Assembly (NCBI RefSeq): GCF_022227765.1
Contig: NZ_JAJMLZ010000004.1
Location: 124,001-188,000 of the forward strand
Direction: 5' to 3'
Length of the DNA stretch: 64,000 nt
DNA from: Ectothiorhodospira shaposhnikovii
Lineage (GTDB): Bacteria > Pseudomonadota > Gammaproteobacteria > Ectothiorhodospirales > Ectothiorhodospiraceae
Shown here in pieces: positions 47,174-55,993 of this stretch; positions within the stretch are counted from its first letter, which is position 1; each line of letters opens with the position of its first letter. The position numbers and the translations under genes were made by a program. The notes below the pieces were generated by a model. That model was not told the origin of the DNA. It worked only from the letters and a program-made list of their open reading frames with translations, and searched no databases.

Positions 47174-48304
47174 ATGTGGATCCGGAAACCATTCCCTGGC
47201 GTACTGACCCTGGTCTTGTCGGTCGTGTGGCTGACGGCCTGCAGTCCCGGACCCGGTGTGCCCGAGGCGCAGCCCCTGGATGCCATGACCCTGCTGGGCG
47301 GCGACCTGGATGAGGGCTTTGAACGCGCCATCAAGCCCCGGACCTTCCTCTTTCCCGAGGATCACGGCCCCCATCCCGGGTTTCGCAACGAGTGGTGGTA
47401 TATCACCGGCAACCTGGACGACGAGGCGGGGCGTCGGTTCGGCTATCAGATCACCTTCTTCCGGGTAAGCCTGACACCGACGGTCCCGGAATCCGCCTCG
47501 GCCTGGGCCACCAACCAGGTCTGGATGGCCCATCTAGCGGTCACGGACGTGGCGGGTATCGGGCATCGCGCCTTCGAGCGGTTTTCCCGGGGCGCCATGG
47601 GGCTGGCCGGGGCACGGTTGGACCCATTCCGGGTCTGGCTGGATGATTGGGTGCTGGCATCCGATGGGGGCAATGACTTTCCCTGGCGGCTGACGGCCTC
47701 ATCCGGCGACATCGAGCTTGAGCTTCGGCTGATGCCGCAAAAGCCCCATGTCCTGCAGGGGGACCGGGGCCTGAGCCGCAAGTCCGCGGCACCGGGCAAT
47801 GCCTCTTACTACTATTCCTTCACCCGTCTGCGGACCGAGGGGGTGATTCGTATCCAGGGACGCGAACATGGGGTGTCCGGCCTGTCCTGGATGGACCGGG
47901 AGTGGAGCACCAGCGCGCTGGAGGAGGGGCAGGTGGGGTGGGACTGGTTTTCCCTGCAGCTGGCGGACGGGCATGACGTGATGTACTACCGGTTCCGGCG
48001 GGAAGACGGTAGCGAGGATCCCTTCAGCAAGGGATTGTGGGTGACGCCGGAGGGAGAATCCGCGGTGATCGGAGTCGATCAGGCCCGTCTGGAAGTGCTG
48101 GAACGCTGGACCGGACCGACGGGGCATCGCTACCCGGTGGCCTGGCGCCTGCATCTGCCGGTGCAGGGGCGGGTAATGGAGATCCGGGCGGTGCGTCCGG
48201 ATCAGGAGATGGATCTTTCGGTGCGTTACTGGGAAGGGGCGGTGGATGTGCTGGAGGCAGGCGAGGTGACCGGACGGGGCTATGTGGAGATGACGGGGTA
48301 TTGA
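47174..48304 (+). CDS. AttH/CrtC-like lipocalin-domain lipoprotein
   Basis: 376 residues with a lipobox LTAC (Cys23), so probably anchored to the outer or inner membrane. The body is the AttH/CrtC-type double lipocalin-like fold: PHPGFRNEWWYITGNLDDEAGRRFGYQITFFRVSL is the hallmark, with GVSGLSWMDREWSTSALEEGQVGWDWFSLQL later. CrtC is carotenoid 1,2-hydratase, but most cassette-linked relatives have no known reaction and no carotenoid genes are near. The ABC neighbours suggest handling of a hydrophobic envelope molecule. Confidence 0.87.
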   Translation: MWIRKPFPGVLTLVLSVVWLTACSPGPGVPEAQPLDAMTLLGGDLDEGFERAIKPRTFLFPEDHGPHPGFRNEWWYITGNLDDEAGRRFGYQITFFRVSLTPTVPESASAWATNQVWMAHLAVTDVAGIGHRAFERFSRGAMGLAGARLDPFRVWLDDWVLASDGGNDFPWRLTASSGDIELELRLMPQKPHVLQGDRGLSRKSAAPGNASYYYSFTRLRTEGVIRIQGREHGVSGLSWMDREWSTSALEEGQVGWDWFSLQLADGHDVMYYRFRREDGSEDPFSKGLWVTPEGESAVIGVDQARLEVLERWTGPTGHRYPVAWRLHLPVQGRVMEIRAVRPDQEMDLSVRYWEGAVDVLEAGEVTGRGYVEMTGY

Positions 48305-48364
48305 GGTATTTTCAGCCGCTGTTTTTGGTATGGTCGGCTGTGTCGACTGCCATCGGGAGGTTTC

Positions 48365-49051
48365 ATGGATAAGGGGTATGCAAGACATTACGGCAAGATC
48401 ATCCGGATCTGGGATCTGCCCACTCGGCTCTTTCACTGGTCCCTGGTGATCCTGCTGTTCGGGCTGTGGTACACCAGCCGGGACGTGATGACCCTGCATT
48501 GGCACATGTGGCTAGGGTATGCGCTGATCGCCCTGCTGCTGTTCCGGATCCTCTGGGGGGTGATGGGGACCCGGTCGGCCCGCTTCTCGGATTTTCTCGC
48601 CGGTCCGGTGACGGTGTTCCAGTATTTCAAGGGCCTGTTCACCGGCGATGGCCATCGGCATCCCGGTCACAATCCCATGGGGGGCTGGGCGGTGATGATC
48701 ATGCTGGGCCTTTTGATGTTCCAGTCCTTCACCGGTCTGTTTGCCAATGATCAGATCTTCAACCGGGGACCCTTCGCCCGCATGGTGTCTTCGTCCACCA
48801 GTGACTGGCTGACCGGTCTGCACAAGCTCAACTTCGACCTGATCCTGATCATGGTGGGCATCCATGTCACGGCCGTGCTGCTGTACTGGCTGCTGAAGCG
48901 GGATAACCTGATCCTGCCCATGATCACCGGGCGCAAGCGGGTGACCTGGTACGGGGCCGAGGATGTGAAGTTTGCCAACGTATGGTGGGCGGTGCTGCTG
49001 CTGGCGGTCTGTTCCGCTCTGGTGTGGGCGGGGATCACCTACATCCCCTGA
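48365..49051 (+). CDS. Cytochrome b561-type membrane diheme protein
   Basis: 228 residues with four membrane helices and heme-ligand histidines in RLFHWSLVIL, LHWHMWLGYAL, LHKLNFDLILIMVGIHVTAVLLYWL. The C-terminal WYGAEDVKFANVWWAVLLL adds a further helix. It resembles the B-type cytochromes that pass electrons between quinones and periplasmic c-cytochromes. The convergent cytochrome c' gene is the probable partner. GGGAGG is six bases before the ATG. Confidence 0.9.
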   Translation: MDKGYARHYGKIIRIWDLPTRLFHWSLVILLFGLWYTSRDVMTLHWHMWLGYALIALLLFRILWGVMGTRSARFSDFLAGPVTVFQYFKGLFTGDGHRHPGHNPMGGWAVMIMLGLLMFQSFTGLFANDQIFNRGPFARMVSSSTSDWLTGLHKLNFDLILIMVGIHVTAVLLYWLLKRDNLILPMITGRKRVTWYGAEDVKFANVWWAVLLLAVCSALVWAGITYIP

Positions 49052-49100
49052 TGCCGGAGGGTTTCCCCTCAGGCATGGGCAGGGGGGCGGCCCCCCTGCC
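49051..49100. terminator. Two hairpins between convergent cytochrome genes
   Basis: One imperfect hairpin (ATGCC...GGCAT, about 49051-49076) overlaps the cytochrome b stop; a second perfect 10-bp stem GGCAGGGGGG/CCCCCCTGCC with a 3-base loop is at 49078-49100. Neither has a T-run. Confidence 0.5.
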
Positions 49101-49106
49101 TCCCGA

Positions 49107-49565
49107 TCAGCGGCGGGAAATCCGGAAATCGTCGTGACAGGTCCGGCAGGCCTGACCCAGGCGACCGATCTCCATGCGGATCTCGCGCTCGCCGGCATCA
49201 CTGTTCACCACCTCCAGCAGACGGGCGGCCTGAGCCTCGAAATTGCGGGCCAGCTCATCGAAGCGGGCGCGGTTGGTCCAGACTTCCGGCTTGGAGGCGG
49301 TGTCACCCAGATCGGAACCGTCCACATAACCCTGCCAGGGCAGATCGGCGGTGCGGGCCATCTGTTCGGCATGCTTGGCCAGGACCTCGCGGTCAAAGGG
49401 TCTGTCGCCCTGGGCCATGGCGCCCATGGGACCCATGTTCCACTTGAAGACCTGGAACACGGCCTTGCGATACTCGATGGCATCATCCGCTTCCACGGCC
49501 CATGCGGTGCCCGCGGCCAAAGTCAGGACCAGTCCGGCAATCAGTGCCCTTGCTGTGGTCTTCAT
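49107..49565 (-). CDS. Cytochrome c' (class II c-type cytochrome)
   Basis: 152-residue exported four-helix-bundle cytochrome. Signal peptide MKTTARALIAGLVLTLAAGTAWA; heme-binding C140-x-x-C143-H144 at the extreme C-terminus (CRTCHDDFR) as expected for the class. Cytochromes c' bind NO and may protect from nitrosative stress. Convergent with the cytochrome b561 gene. AGAGACGACACC precedes the ATG. Confidence 0.94.
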   Translation of the reverse strand: MKTTARALIAGLVLTLAAGTAWAVEADDAIEYRKAVFQVFKWNMGPMGAMAQGDRPFDREVLAKHAEQMARTADLPWQGYVDGSDLGDTASKPEVWTNRARFDELARNFEAQAARLLEVVNSDAGEREIRMEIGRLGQACRTCHDDFRISRR

Positions 49566-49765
49566 GGTGTCGTCTCTCCATTGTTACTGAATCAGCGAGC
49601 GGCAAGTCTATCAATTCCTTCTAAGTATGTAACGCCCGATTCAGATCCATGACCGAACCACGTTCAAGTAATGCCCGCGTTGGCCGACATTGTCTATGAT
49701 CGTCTTTGTGTCGTGGAGGGGCGATCTCTTCCAGATCAAAGGCAGCCACACTCAAGGAGCATGTC

Positions 49766-51391
49766 ATGGGAATCCATCTGACCGTCCGCCAGCGCCTCAT
49801 CTTCATGATCCTGACAGGGATTCTCCTGATGGCGGGTGTCGCGTTCGTGGGGCTGATGGGCATGACTCAGGTGGAACGACAGCTCAAGACCGTTTACGAC
49901 GACAGGCTGGTGCCCATGGGACAGTTGGGATCCATCAGCGAAATGCTGATGAGTTCCCGCATGAGCCTGCGGATGGCACTGAGTGACCCCAGGCAGGAAG
50001 TGATCGACGCGGCCATCACCCGGGTCCGGGAGAATCAGCGGGCCATGGACGGGATCTGGGCGGAGTACATGCAGACTTATCTCACTCCCCGTGAAGCCCA
50101 GCTGGCGAGCAGTTTCGACGCCCGGCGCAGCGAGCTTCAGCGCCGGGGATTCGATCCGCTGGTGAGTGCCTTGCAATCCTGGAACTGGCAGGAAGGTGAG
50201 CGAATCGTGATGGGTGATCTGGCCGGCACCTATCAGCAGACCACGGACATTCTGCGGGAAATGATGAATCTTCAGCTGGAGGTGGGTCGGCAGGTTTACG
50301 ATGAATCCCTGGTGTTTCACCAGCGCATTCAGAACGGGATGATACTGATCCTGTTGCTTGGTGTGTCCGTCACGGGGGCAACCGGATGGTTCCTCATGAA
50401 GCGGATCACTGCCTCCATGGACCAGCTGGTCACTGCCAGCGGTCGCATGGCCCAGGGGGATCTCCAGGTCAGGGTGCCGGTCGAAGGAAATGACGAACTG
50501 GCTCGGGTCGCTCGTGCCTTCAACGACATGGGGGACAGTTTCCGTAACATTCTGGGACAGGTGAGTGGTGCCGCCGCCCAGCTGGCGGCGGCATCGGAAC
50601 AGCTCTCCACGGTGACCGAGCAGACCTTGCGTCGCGTGGGTGAGCAGCAGTCCCAGACGGAACTGGTGGCCACGGCCATGAACGAGATGACGGCCACCGT
50701 GGTCGAGGTCGCCCGTAGTGCCTCGGAGGCATCGGCGGCCGCGGCGAAGGCCAACGACGAATCCCGCGAATCCCAGGCCATCTCGACCCAGGCCATCCGG
50801 GCCATCCAGGAACTGGCGGATGAGATCAGCCGGGCCGCCGACGTGATCCAGAAGCTGGAGGCGGACAGCGAGAAGATCGGGGCGGTGCTGGACGTCATCC
50901 AGGGCATTGCCGAGCAGACCAACCTGCTGGCCCTGAACGCGGCCATCGAGGCCGCCCGGGCCGGGGAGCAGGGACGCGGGTTTGCGGTGGTGGCGGACGA
51001 GGTGCGCACCCTGGCCAGCCGGACCCAGACCTCCACCCGGGAGATCGAATCCATGATCAAGACGCTGCAGGATGGCGCCAGGGCCGCCGTGCAGGTGATG
51101 CAGTCGGGCCGCAAGCGGGCGGAGGACACCTCGGCCGGAGCCGGCGAGGCGGACAAGTCCCTGCGCACCATCGTCGCCGCGGTGGGCACCATCACCGACA
51201 TGAGCAGCCAGATCGCCAGCGCGGCGGAGGAGCAGAGCGCCGTGGCCGAGGACATCAACCAGAATGTGGTGCGCATCAGCGAGAGCGGTCATGACGTCTC
51301 CTCCGGGGCCCAGGAAACCGCCCAGGCTGCCCATGATCTGGCCCGTCTGGCGGCCGAACTCAGGAGTTCGGTGGAGCGATTCAGGATTTAG
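49766..51391 (+). CDS. Methyl-accepting chemotaxis protein (4HB type)
   Basis: 541-residue transmembrane chemoreceptor. ATG 49766 is chosen for AAGGAG six bases upstream; the frame is open to 49706. TM1 at about 8-30, a periplasmic four-helix-bundle domain with the Tar/Tsr-like pattern ([22 protein letters not shown]), TM2 about 190-210, HAMP ([23 protein letters not shown]), and the signalling tip [35 protein letters not shown]. No CheR-tethering pentapeptide at the C-terminus. Ligand unknown; no chemotaxis genes nearby. Confidence 0.95.
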   Translation: MGIHLTVRQRLIFMILTGILLMAGVAFVGLMGMTQVERQLKTVYDDRLVPMGQLGSISEMLMSSRMSLRMALSDPRQEVIDAAITRVRENQRAMDGIWAEYMQTYLTPREAQLASSFDARRSELQRRGFDPLVSALQSWNWQEGERIVMGDLAGTYQQTTDILREMMNLQLEVGRQVYDESLVFHQRIQNGMILILLLGVSVTGATGWFLMKRITASMDQLVTASGRMAQGDLQVRVPVEGNDELARVARAFNDMGDSFRNILGQVSGAAAQLAAASEQLSTVTEQTLRRVGEQQSQTELVATAMNEMTATVVEVARSASEASAAAAKANDESRESQAISTQAIRAIQELADEISRAADVIQKLEADSEKIGAVLDVIQGIAEQTNLLALNAAIEAARAGEQGRGFAVVADEVRTLASRTQTSTREIESMIKTLQDGARAAVQVMQSGRKRAEDTSAGAGEADKSLRTIVAAVGTITDMSSQIASAAEEQSAVAEDINQNVVRISESGHDVSSGAQETAQAAHDLARLAAELRSSVERFRI

Positions 51392-51433
51392 CCGTGGCTG
51401 TATTCCGACCGCGCAACTGGGTATGCTTGCGGG

Positions 51434-52120
51434 ATGAACATACGCTGCATCACCTTCGACCTGGATGACACCCTGTGGGACTGTGCCCCGGTGATCCAGA
51501 ACGCGGAACGGGTCTTTCATGACTGGCTCGGGGTCCACTATCCACGCATTGCCGAGCGTCATGGCCTGGAGGACATGATCCGTCACCGTCAGGCCTGGTT
51601 TGCCGAGCGCCGGCACTTGCACTACGACATGACCCGGCTGCGCAAGCACTGGTTGCGCATCCTGGCGGCCCAGTCGGGCTATGGGGACGAACTGGTGGAA
51701 CCGGCGTTCCGGGTGTTCTGGGAGGCCCGCAACCAGGTTTCCCTCTACGATGACGTGCTGGAGACCCTGGATCGTCTGCGGGGGCATTTCCGCATCGGCG
51801 CCATCACCAACGGCAATGCCTGCGTGCATCACATCGGCATCGGTGATCGGTTCGATTTCGTGATCACCTCCGCCGCCGCCGGGGCCGCCAAGCCATCGGC
51901 ACGGATTTTCACCGCCGCCCTGGACGAGGCCGGCGTGGCTGCATCCGAGACCCTGCACGTGGGGGATGACGCGGAGCGGGATGTGCGTGGCGCGGCCCGG
52001 GTGGGGATGCGCACCGCCTGGGTCAATCCCCATTCCCTGGCCTGGGAGAGCGGCGGCTCGCCACCGGATCTGACCCTGCGGTCGGTGTCGGAACTGCCGG
52101 CCCGGCTGTTGCCTCGCTGA
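51434..52120 (+). CDS. HAD-superfamily hydrolase (YigB-like)
   Basis: 228-residue cytoplasmic phosphatase. Motif I DLDDTLWD (nucleophile and acid/base Asp), motif II AITNG, motif III Lys in AKPSARIF, motif IV HVGDDAERDVRGA. The helical cap and HHIGIGDRFDFVITS resemble YigB/FMN-phosphatase-type HADs. Convergent with tesA, 9 bases apart. Confidence 0.9.
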   Translation: MNIRCITFDLDDTLWDCAPVIQNAERVFHDWLGVHYPRIAERHGLEDMIRHRQAWFAERRHLHYDMTRLRKHWLRILAAQSGYGDELVEPAFRVFWEARNQVSLYDDVLETLDRLRGHFRIGAITNGNACVHHIGIGDRFDFVITSAAAGAAKPSARIFTAALDEAGVAASETLHVGDDAERDVRGAARVGMRTAWVNPHSLAWESGGSPPDLTLRSVSELPARLLPR

Positions 52121-52129
52121 GGCGTCCGG

Positions 52130-52741
52130 CTATTCCAGCACCGCCTCCAGCACCGTCCATACCGTGTCCAGCATGATCGGCTGGGCCTCGGCGGTGGGGT
52201 GGATGCCGTCCGCCTGCATCAGGTCCGGCTCCAGGGCCACCCCCTCCAGCAGGAACGGCACCAGCGGAACCTGATATTCCTCGGCCAGTTCATGGTAGAT
52301 CCGGTGGAACCTCTCGGTAAAATGTCTGCCCAAGTTGGGCGGCACCTGCATCCCCACCAGCAGTACCTCCGCGCCGCTGTCCCGGCTCAGTCGGATCATG
52401 CGGGACAGGTTCTCCCGGATTTCGCCCAGGGCGATGCCCCGCAATCCGTCATTGCCGCCAAGGCTGATGATCACCAGCTCGGGCTGGTGCCGTTCCAGGG
52501 CGCGGGGCAGGCGGGTCAGGCCGCCGCGGCTGGTCTCCCCGCTGATGCTGGCGTTGACCACGGTCCAGGCCTGACCGCTTTCCTCCAGGCGCCGTTCCAG
52601 CAGGGCCACCCAGCCCTGTTCCACGGGGATGCCCCAGGCAGCACTCAGGCTGTCACCCATGATCAGCAGGGCAGGACGTTCGGCCGCCGCCGCGGCGGGC
52701 AGGCACAACAAGCACAGAAAAAAAAGGAGTCGTGATCCCAT
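52130..52741 (-). CDS. tesA: Periplasmic acyl-CoA thioesterase I/lysophospholipase L1 (SGNH family)
   Basis: 203 residues with a signal peptide (FFLCLLCLPAAAAA). SGNH blocks: GDSLSA with Ser31, the Gly in ASISGETSRGG, GGNDGLRG, and the Asp-His pair in DGIHPTAEAQ. Hydrolyses acyl esters and thioesters in the periplasm. Its start codon overlaps that of divergent ybbA by two bases (CATG at 52739-52742), as tesA and ybbA are close neighbours in many gammaproteobacteria. Confidence 0.95.
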   Translation of the reverse strand: MGSRLLFFLCLLCLPAAAAAERPALLIMGDSLSAAWGIPVEQGWVALLERRLEESGQAWTVVNASISGETSRGGLTRLPRALERHQPELVIISLGGNDGLRGIALGEIRENLSRMIRLSRDSGAEVLLVGMQVPPNLGRHFTERFHRIYHELAEEYQVPLVPFLLEGVALEPDLMQADGIHPTAEAQPIMLDTVWTVLEAVLE

Positions 52742-53429
52742 GGTGTCTCAATCCTCTGCCGCCGTGGTGTCGGCAAGCGGTCTGGTCAAATCCGTTCATG
52801 GCCCGGGTGGTGAACTTGGCATTCTAAAGGGTGTGGACCTGACGGTGGCAAATGCCGAGGTGGTGGCCATCGTCGGTGCTTCCGGTTCGGGCAAGTCCAC
52901 CCTGCTGGGCCTGCTGGCGGGGTTGGACCTGCCCACGGACGGCGAGGTTCAGTTGCTGGGTCGTTCCCTGGGCGGTCTTACCGAGGATCAGCGGGCCATG
53001 CTGCGGGCCGGTCAGGTGGGATTCGTGTTTCAGTCCTTCCAGCTGCTGCCGGCCCTGACCGCGCTGGAGAACGTGATGCTGACCCTGGAACTGTCCGGGC
53101 GGGCCGGGGATGCCCGAGCCGGAGCCATGGAGGCCCTGGAGCAGGTGGGCCTGGCCCGGCGAATGGCCCATTATCCCGGCCAGCTTTCCGGCGGCGAGCA
53201 GCAGCGGGTGGCCATCGCCCGGGCCTTTGCCGCCCATCCCCGGGTACTGTTTGCCGATGAACCCACCGGCAATCTGGACCAGCAGACCGGAGAACAGATC
53301 ATCCGCCTGCTGTTCAATCTCAAGGCGGTCTACGGCACGGCCCTGGTGCTGGTGACCCATGACATGGCGCTGGCGGCCCGCTGCGAGCGTCGCTACCGGC
53401 TCAATGACGGCGTGCTGGAGGCGGCATGA
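52740..53429 (+). CDS. ybbA: ABC transporter ATPase YbbA-like
   Basis: 229 residues from ATG 52740; AGGAG lies about 10 bases upstream, inside the tesA coding region. The frame extends back to 52629, but that is the tesA shadow. Walker [10 protein letters not shown] at 46-54, Q-loop [18 protein letters not shown], signature [15 protein letters not shown], Walker [12 protein letters not shown]. Partner of the large permease encoded next (4-base overlap). Substrate of the YbbAP system is not settled. Confidence 0.92.
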   Translation: MVSQSSAAVVSASGLVKSVHGPGGELGILKGVDLTVANAEVVAIVGASGSGKSTLLGLLAGLDLPTDGEVQLLGRSLGGLTEDQRAMLRAGQVGFVFQSFQLLPALTALENVMLTLELSGRAGDARAGAMEALEQVGLARRMAHYPGQLSGGEQQRVAIARAFAAHPRVLFADEPTGNLDQQTGEQIIRLLFNLKAVYGTALVLVTHDMALAARCERRYRLNDGVLEAA

Positions 53430-55918
53430 ACCAGGTGTTGCGGTATTCCTGGCTGTCCCTGGGACGGGAATGGCGCGCCGGTGAGCTGCGCATCCTGGCC
53501 ATGGCCCTGGTCATCGCGGTGGCGGCCGTCACCTCGGTCAGCTTCTTCACCGACCGGGTGCAGCGGGGCATGTCCCAGCAGGCCACCCAGTTGTTGGGAG
53601 GGGATCTGAGCATCACCTCGTCCGCCCCCCTGGCACCGGCCGTGCCCCGGGAGGCCTCGCGCCTGGGACTGGAGACGGCCCGTCATGTGAGCTTCCCCAG
53701 CGTGGTCATGGCCGGCGATGACTCCCAGCTTACCGAGGTCAAGGCCGTCAGCGACGGCTGGCCGCTGCGGGGTTCGGTGCGGGTCAGTGATGTCCTCTTC
53801 GGGGACGAGCGGGAAAGCCGCGAGGTGCCCGGGCGGGGCGAGGCCTGGGCCGAACCCCGCCTTTTCCAGTTGCTGGGCCTGGCGGTGGGTGATCGACTGC
53901 AGGTGGGGGACCTGGAGATGACCCTGACCCGGGTTCTGACCTATGAGCCGGACCGGGGCGGTGACCTGTTTCAGCTGGGACCCCGGGTGCTGATCCCCCT
54001 GGAAGACCTGGAAGCCACCGGGCTGGTGGTGCCGGGCAGCCGGGTGAGTCACCGCCTGCTGGTGGCCGGCACCGAATCCCAGGTGGCGGCGTTTCGTGAC
54101 TGGGCCGGTGCGAACCTGACGGAGCGGGAGCGTCTGGAAGGGGTCGGTGATGCCCGACCCGAACTGCAGGGTGCCATCGCCCGGGGCGAGCAGTTTCTGG
54201 GGCTGGCGGCTCTGGTGGCGGTGCTGCTGGCGGGAGGCGCGGTGGCGGTGGCGGCCCGGCACTACAGCGATCGTCAGTCCGATGTGAGCGCCGTCATGCG
54301 CTGCCTGGGGGCGTCCCGGGCCTTCGTGCTACAGGTCTTCATCCTGCGCATCCTCTGGCTGGCCCTGCTGGCCAGTGCCGTGGGGCTGACGCTCGGCTTC
54401 CTGGCCCAGGGGTTCCTGGCGGCCCTGCTGGCCCAGTGGTTCCCGGGCACGTTGCCGTTGCCATCCCTGTGGCCGGCATTCACGGGTCTTGGGGTGGGGG
54501 TGGTCACCGCCCTGGGTTTTGGCCTGCCGGCTCTGCTGCGGATCGGCCAGGTGCCGCCGCTGCGGGTGCTGCGGCGTGATCTGGGGGCGCCGCCCCCCGC
54601 CATGTGGCTGGCCCTGGTGCTGGCCCTGACCGCCCTGGGCGGACTGTTGCTGTGGCAGGCGGGGGATGTACGGCTGGCGGCCTGGGTCCTGGGCGGTGCC
54701 GGTCTGACGGTGGTGATGCTGTGGGGCGCGGCCTGGGCGCTGGTGCTGGGACTCAAGCCCCTGCGCACCCGGGGCGGGGTGGCGCTGCGATTCGGTCTGG
54801 CCAACCTGTCCCGGCGCGGGGCCTTGAGCGCGGTCCAGCTGGCGGCCTTTGGTCTGGGGATCATGGCCCTGCTGTTGCTGGCGCTGGTGCGGGTGGATCT
54901 GCTTTCCAGCTGGGAGGGCAGCCTGCCGCCGGAGGCCCCCAATCACTTCATGATCAATGTCCAGCCGGACCAAGTGGAGCCCCTGCGGGCGCTGTTCGAG
55001 CGCGAGGGTCTGCCGGCGCCGACCTATTACCCCATGATCCGCGGGCGTCTGACGGCGGTGAACGACGAGCCGGTGCGTCCGGAGACGTTCGCCAACCCTC
55101 GGGCGGAGAGGCTGGCCTCCCGGGAGTTCAACCTCTCCTTTGCCCGTGATCCGCGGCCGGACAACCGGGTGGTGGCGGGGCAGTGGTGGTCCGACGACAC
55201 CGACGGCCGGGAGTTTTCCATCGAGGAGGGTCTGGCACAAACCCTGGGCCTTACGCTGGGCGACGTGCTGGAATTCAATGTGTCCGGCGAGATCGTGACC
55301 GGCCGGGTCACCAGTCTGCGCAGCGTGGACTGGGATTCCTTCAACGTGAACTTTTTCGTGCTGTCGCCGCCGGTCCTGCTGGACGATCAGCCCATGACCT
55401 ATGTGACCAGCTTCCACCTGGCGGAGGGGCGTGCGGACCTGCTGACGGCGATGGTGAGGCAGTTCCCCAGCATCACCATCCTGGACGTGCGGGCCTTGAT
55501 GCAGCAGGTGCGCGACATCATCGACCGGGCCAGCCTGGCGGTGGAATACGTGTTCCTGTTCACCCTGGCGGCGGGAGTGACCGTGCTCTACGCGGCCATT
55601 CACGCCACCCGCGATCTGCGCCGGCGCGAAAGTGCCATCCTGCGCACCCTGGGCGCCGGTCGGCGTCAGGTGCTGGTGGGCCTGCTGGCGGAATTCACCG
55701 TGATGGGCGCCCTGGCAGGCCTTTTGGCCAGCGCGGGCGCCAGCGGCATCGGCTGGGTGCTGGCCCGCCAGGTGTTCGACCTCTCCTATGCCTTCAACCC
55801 CTGGCTTTGGGTGCTGGGCATCGGTGGCGGTGCCCTGGGAGTGGGACTGGCCGGCTGGCTGGGCGCCCGTTCCGTGCTGCGTCAGCCGCCGCTGCTCACC
55901 CTGCGTCAGCTCACCTGA
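53426..55918 (+). CDS. FtsX-family permease YbbP-like
   Basis: 830-residue permease, duplicated FtsX architecture: TM near residues 20-42, a periplasmic domain (QQATQLLGGDLSITSSAPL), TM groups at about 255-365 and 390-500, a second periplasmic domain (NHFMINVQPDQVEPLRALF), and terminal helices (VFLFTLAAGVTVLYAAIHATRDLRRRESAILRTLGAGRR; WLWVLGIGGGALGVGLAGWLGA) ending LRQPPLLTLRQLT. It matches the YbbP type in size and in its place after ybbA. A separate, distinct family member lies at 44654. Confidence 0.9.
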   Translation: MNQVLRYSWLSLGREWRAGELRILAMALVIAVAAVTSVSFFTDRVQRGMSQQATQLLGGDLSITSSAPLAPAVPREASRLGLETARHVSFPSVVMAGDDSQLTEVKAVSDGWPLRGSVRVSDVLFGDERESREVPGRGEAWAEPRLFQLLGLAVGDRLQVGDLEMTLTRVLTYEPDRGGDLFQLGPRVLIPLEDLEATGLVVPGSRVSHRLLVAGTESQVAAFRDWAGANLTERERLEGVGDARPELQGAIARGEQFLGLAALVAVLLAGGAVAVAARHYSDRQSDVSAVMRCLGASRAFVLQVFILRILWLALLASAVGLTLGFLAQGFLAALLAQWFPGTLPLPSLWPAFTGLGVGVVTALGFGLPALLRIGQVPPLRVLRRDLGAPPPAMWLALVLALTALGGLLLWQAGDVRLAAWVLGGAGLTVVMLWGAAWALVLGLKPLRTRGGVALRFGLANLSRRGALSAVQLAAFGLGIMALLLLALVRVDLLSSWEGSLPPEAPNHFMINVQPDQVEPLRALFEREGLPAPTYYPMIRGRLTAVNDEPVRPETFANPRAERLASREFNLSFARDPRPDNRVVAGQWWSDDTDGREFSIEEGLAQTLGLTLGDVLEFNVSGEIVTGRVTSLRSVDWDSFNVNFFVLSPPVLLDDQPMTYVTSFHLAEGRADLLTAMVRQFPSITILDVRALMQQVRDIIDRASLAVEYVFLFTLAAGVTVLYAAIHATRDLRRRESAILRTLGAGRRQVLVGLLAEFTVMGALAGLLASAGASGIGWVLARQVFDLSYAFNPWLWVLGIGGGALGVGLAGWLGARSVLRQPPLLTLRQLT

Positions 55919-55993
55919 TACCGATACCCATGGAACCTGCTGCCGGTGGGCGGAGATCGCCCCGGCAGCCACAGATGGATATACTTTGCGCCC

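Noticed and set aside
52629-52739. Upstream extension of ybbA from 52629
   Set aside because: It is antisense to the tesA signal peptide; ATG 52740 has a ribosome site and gives the usual ABC N-terminus.
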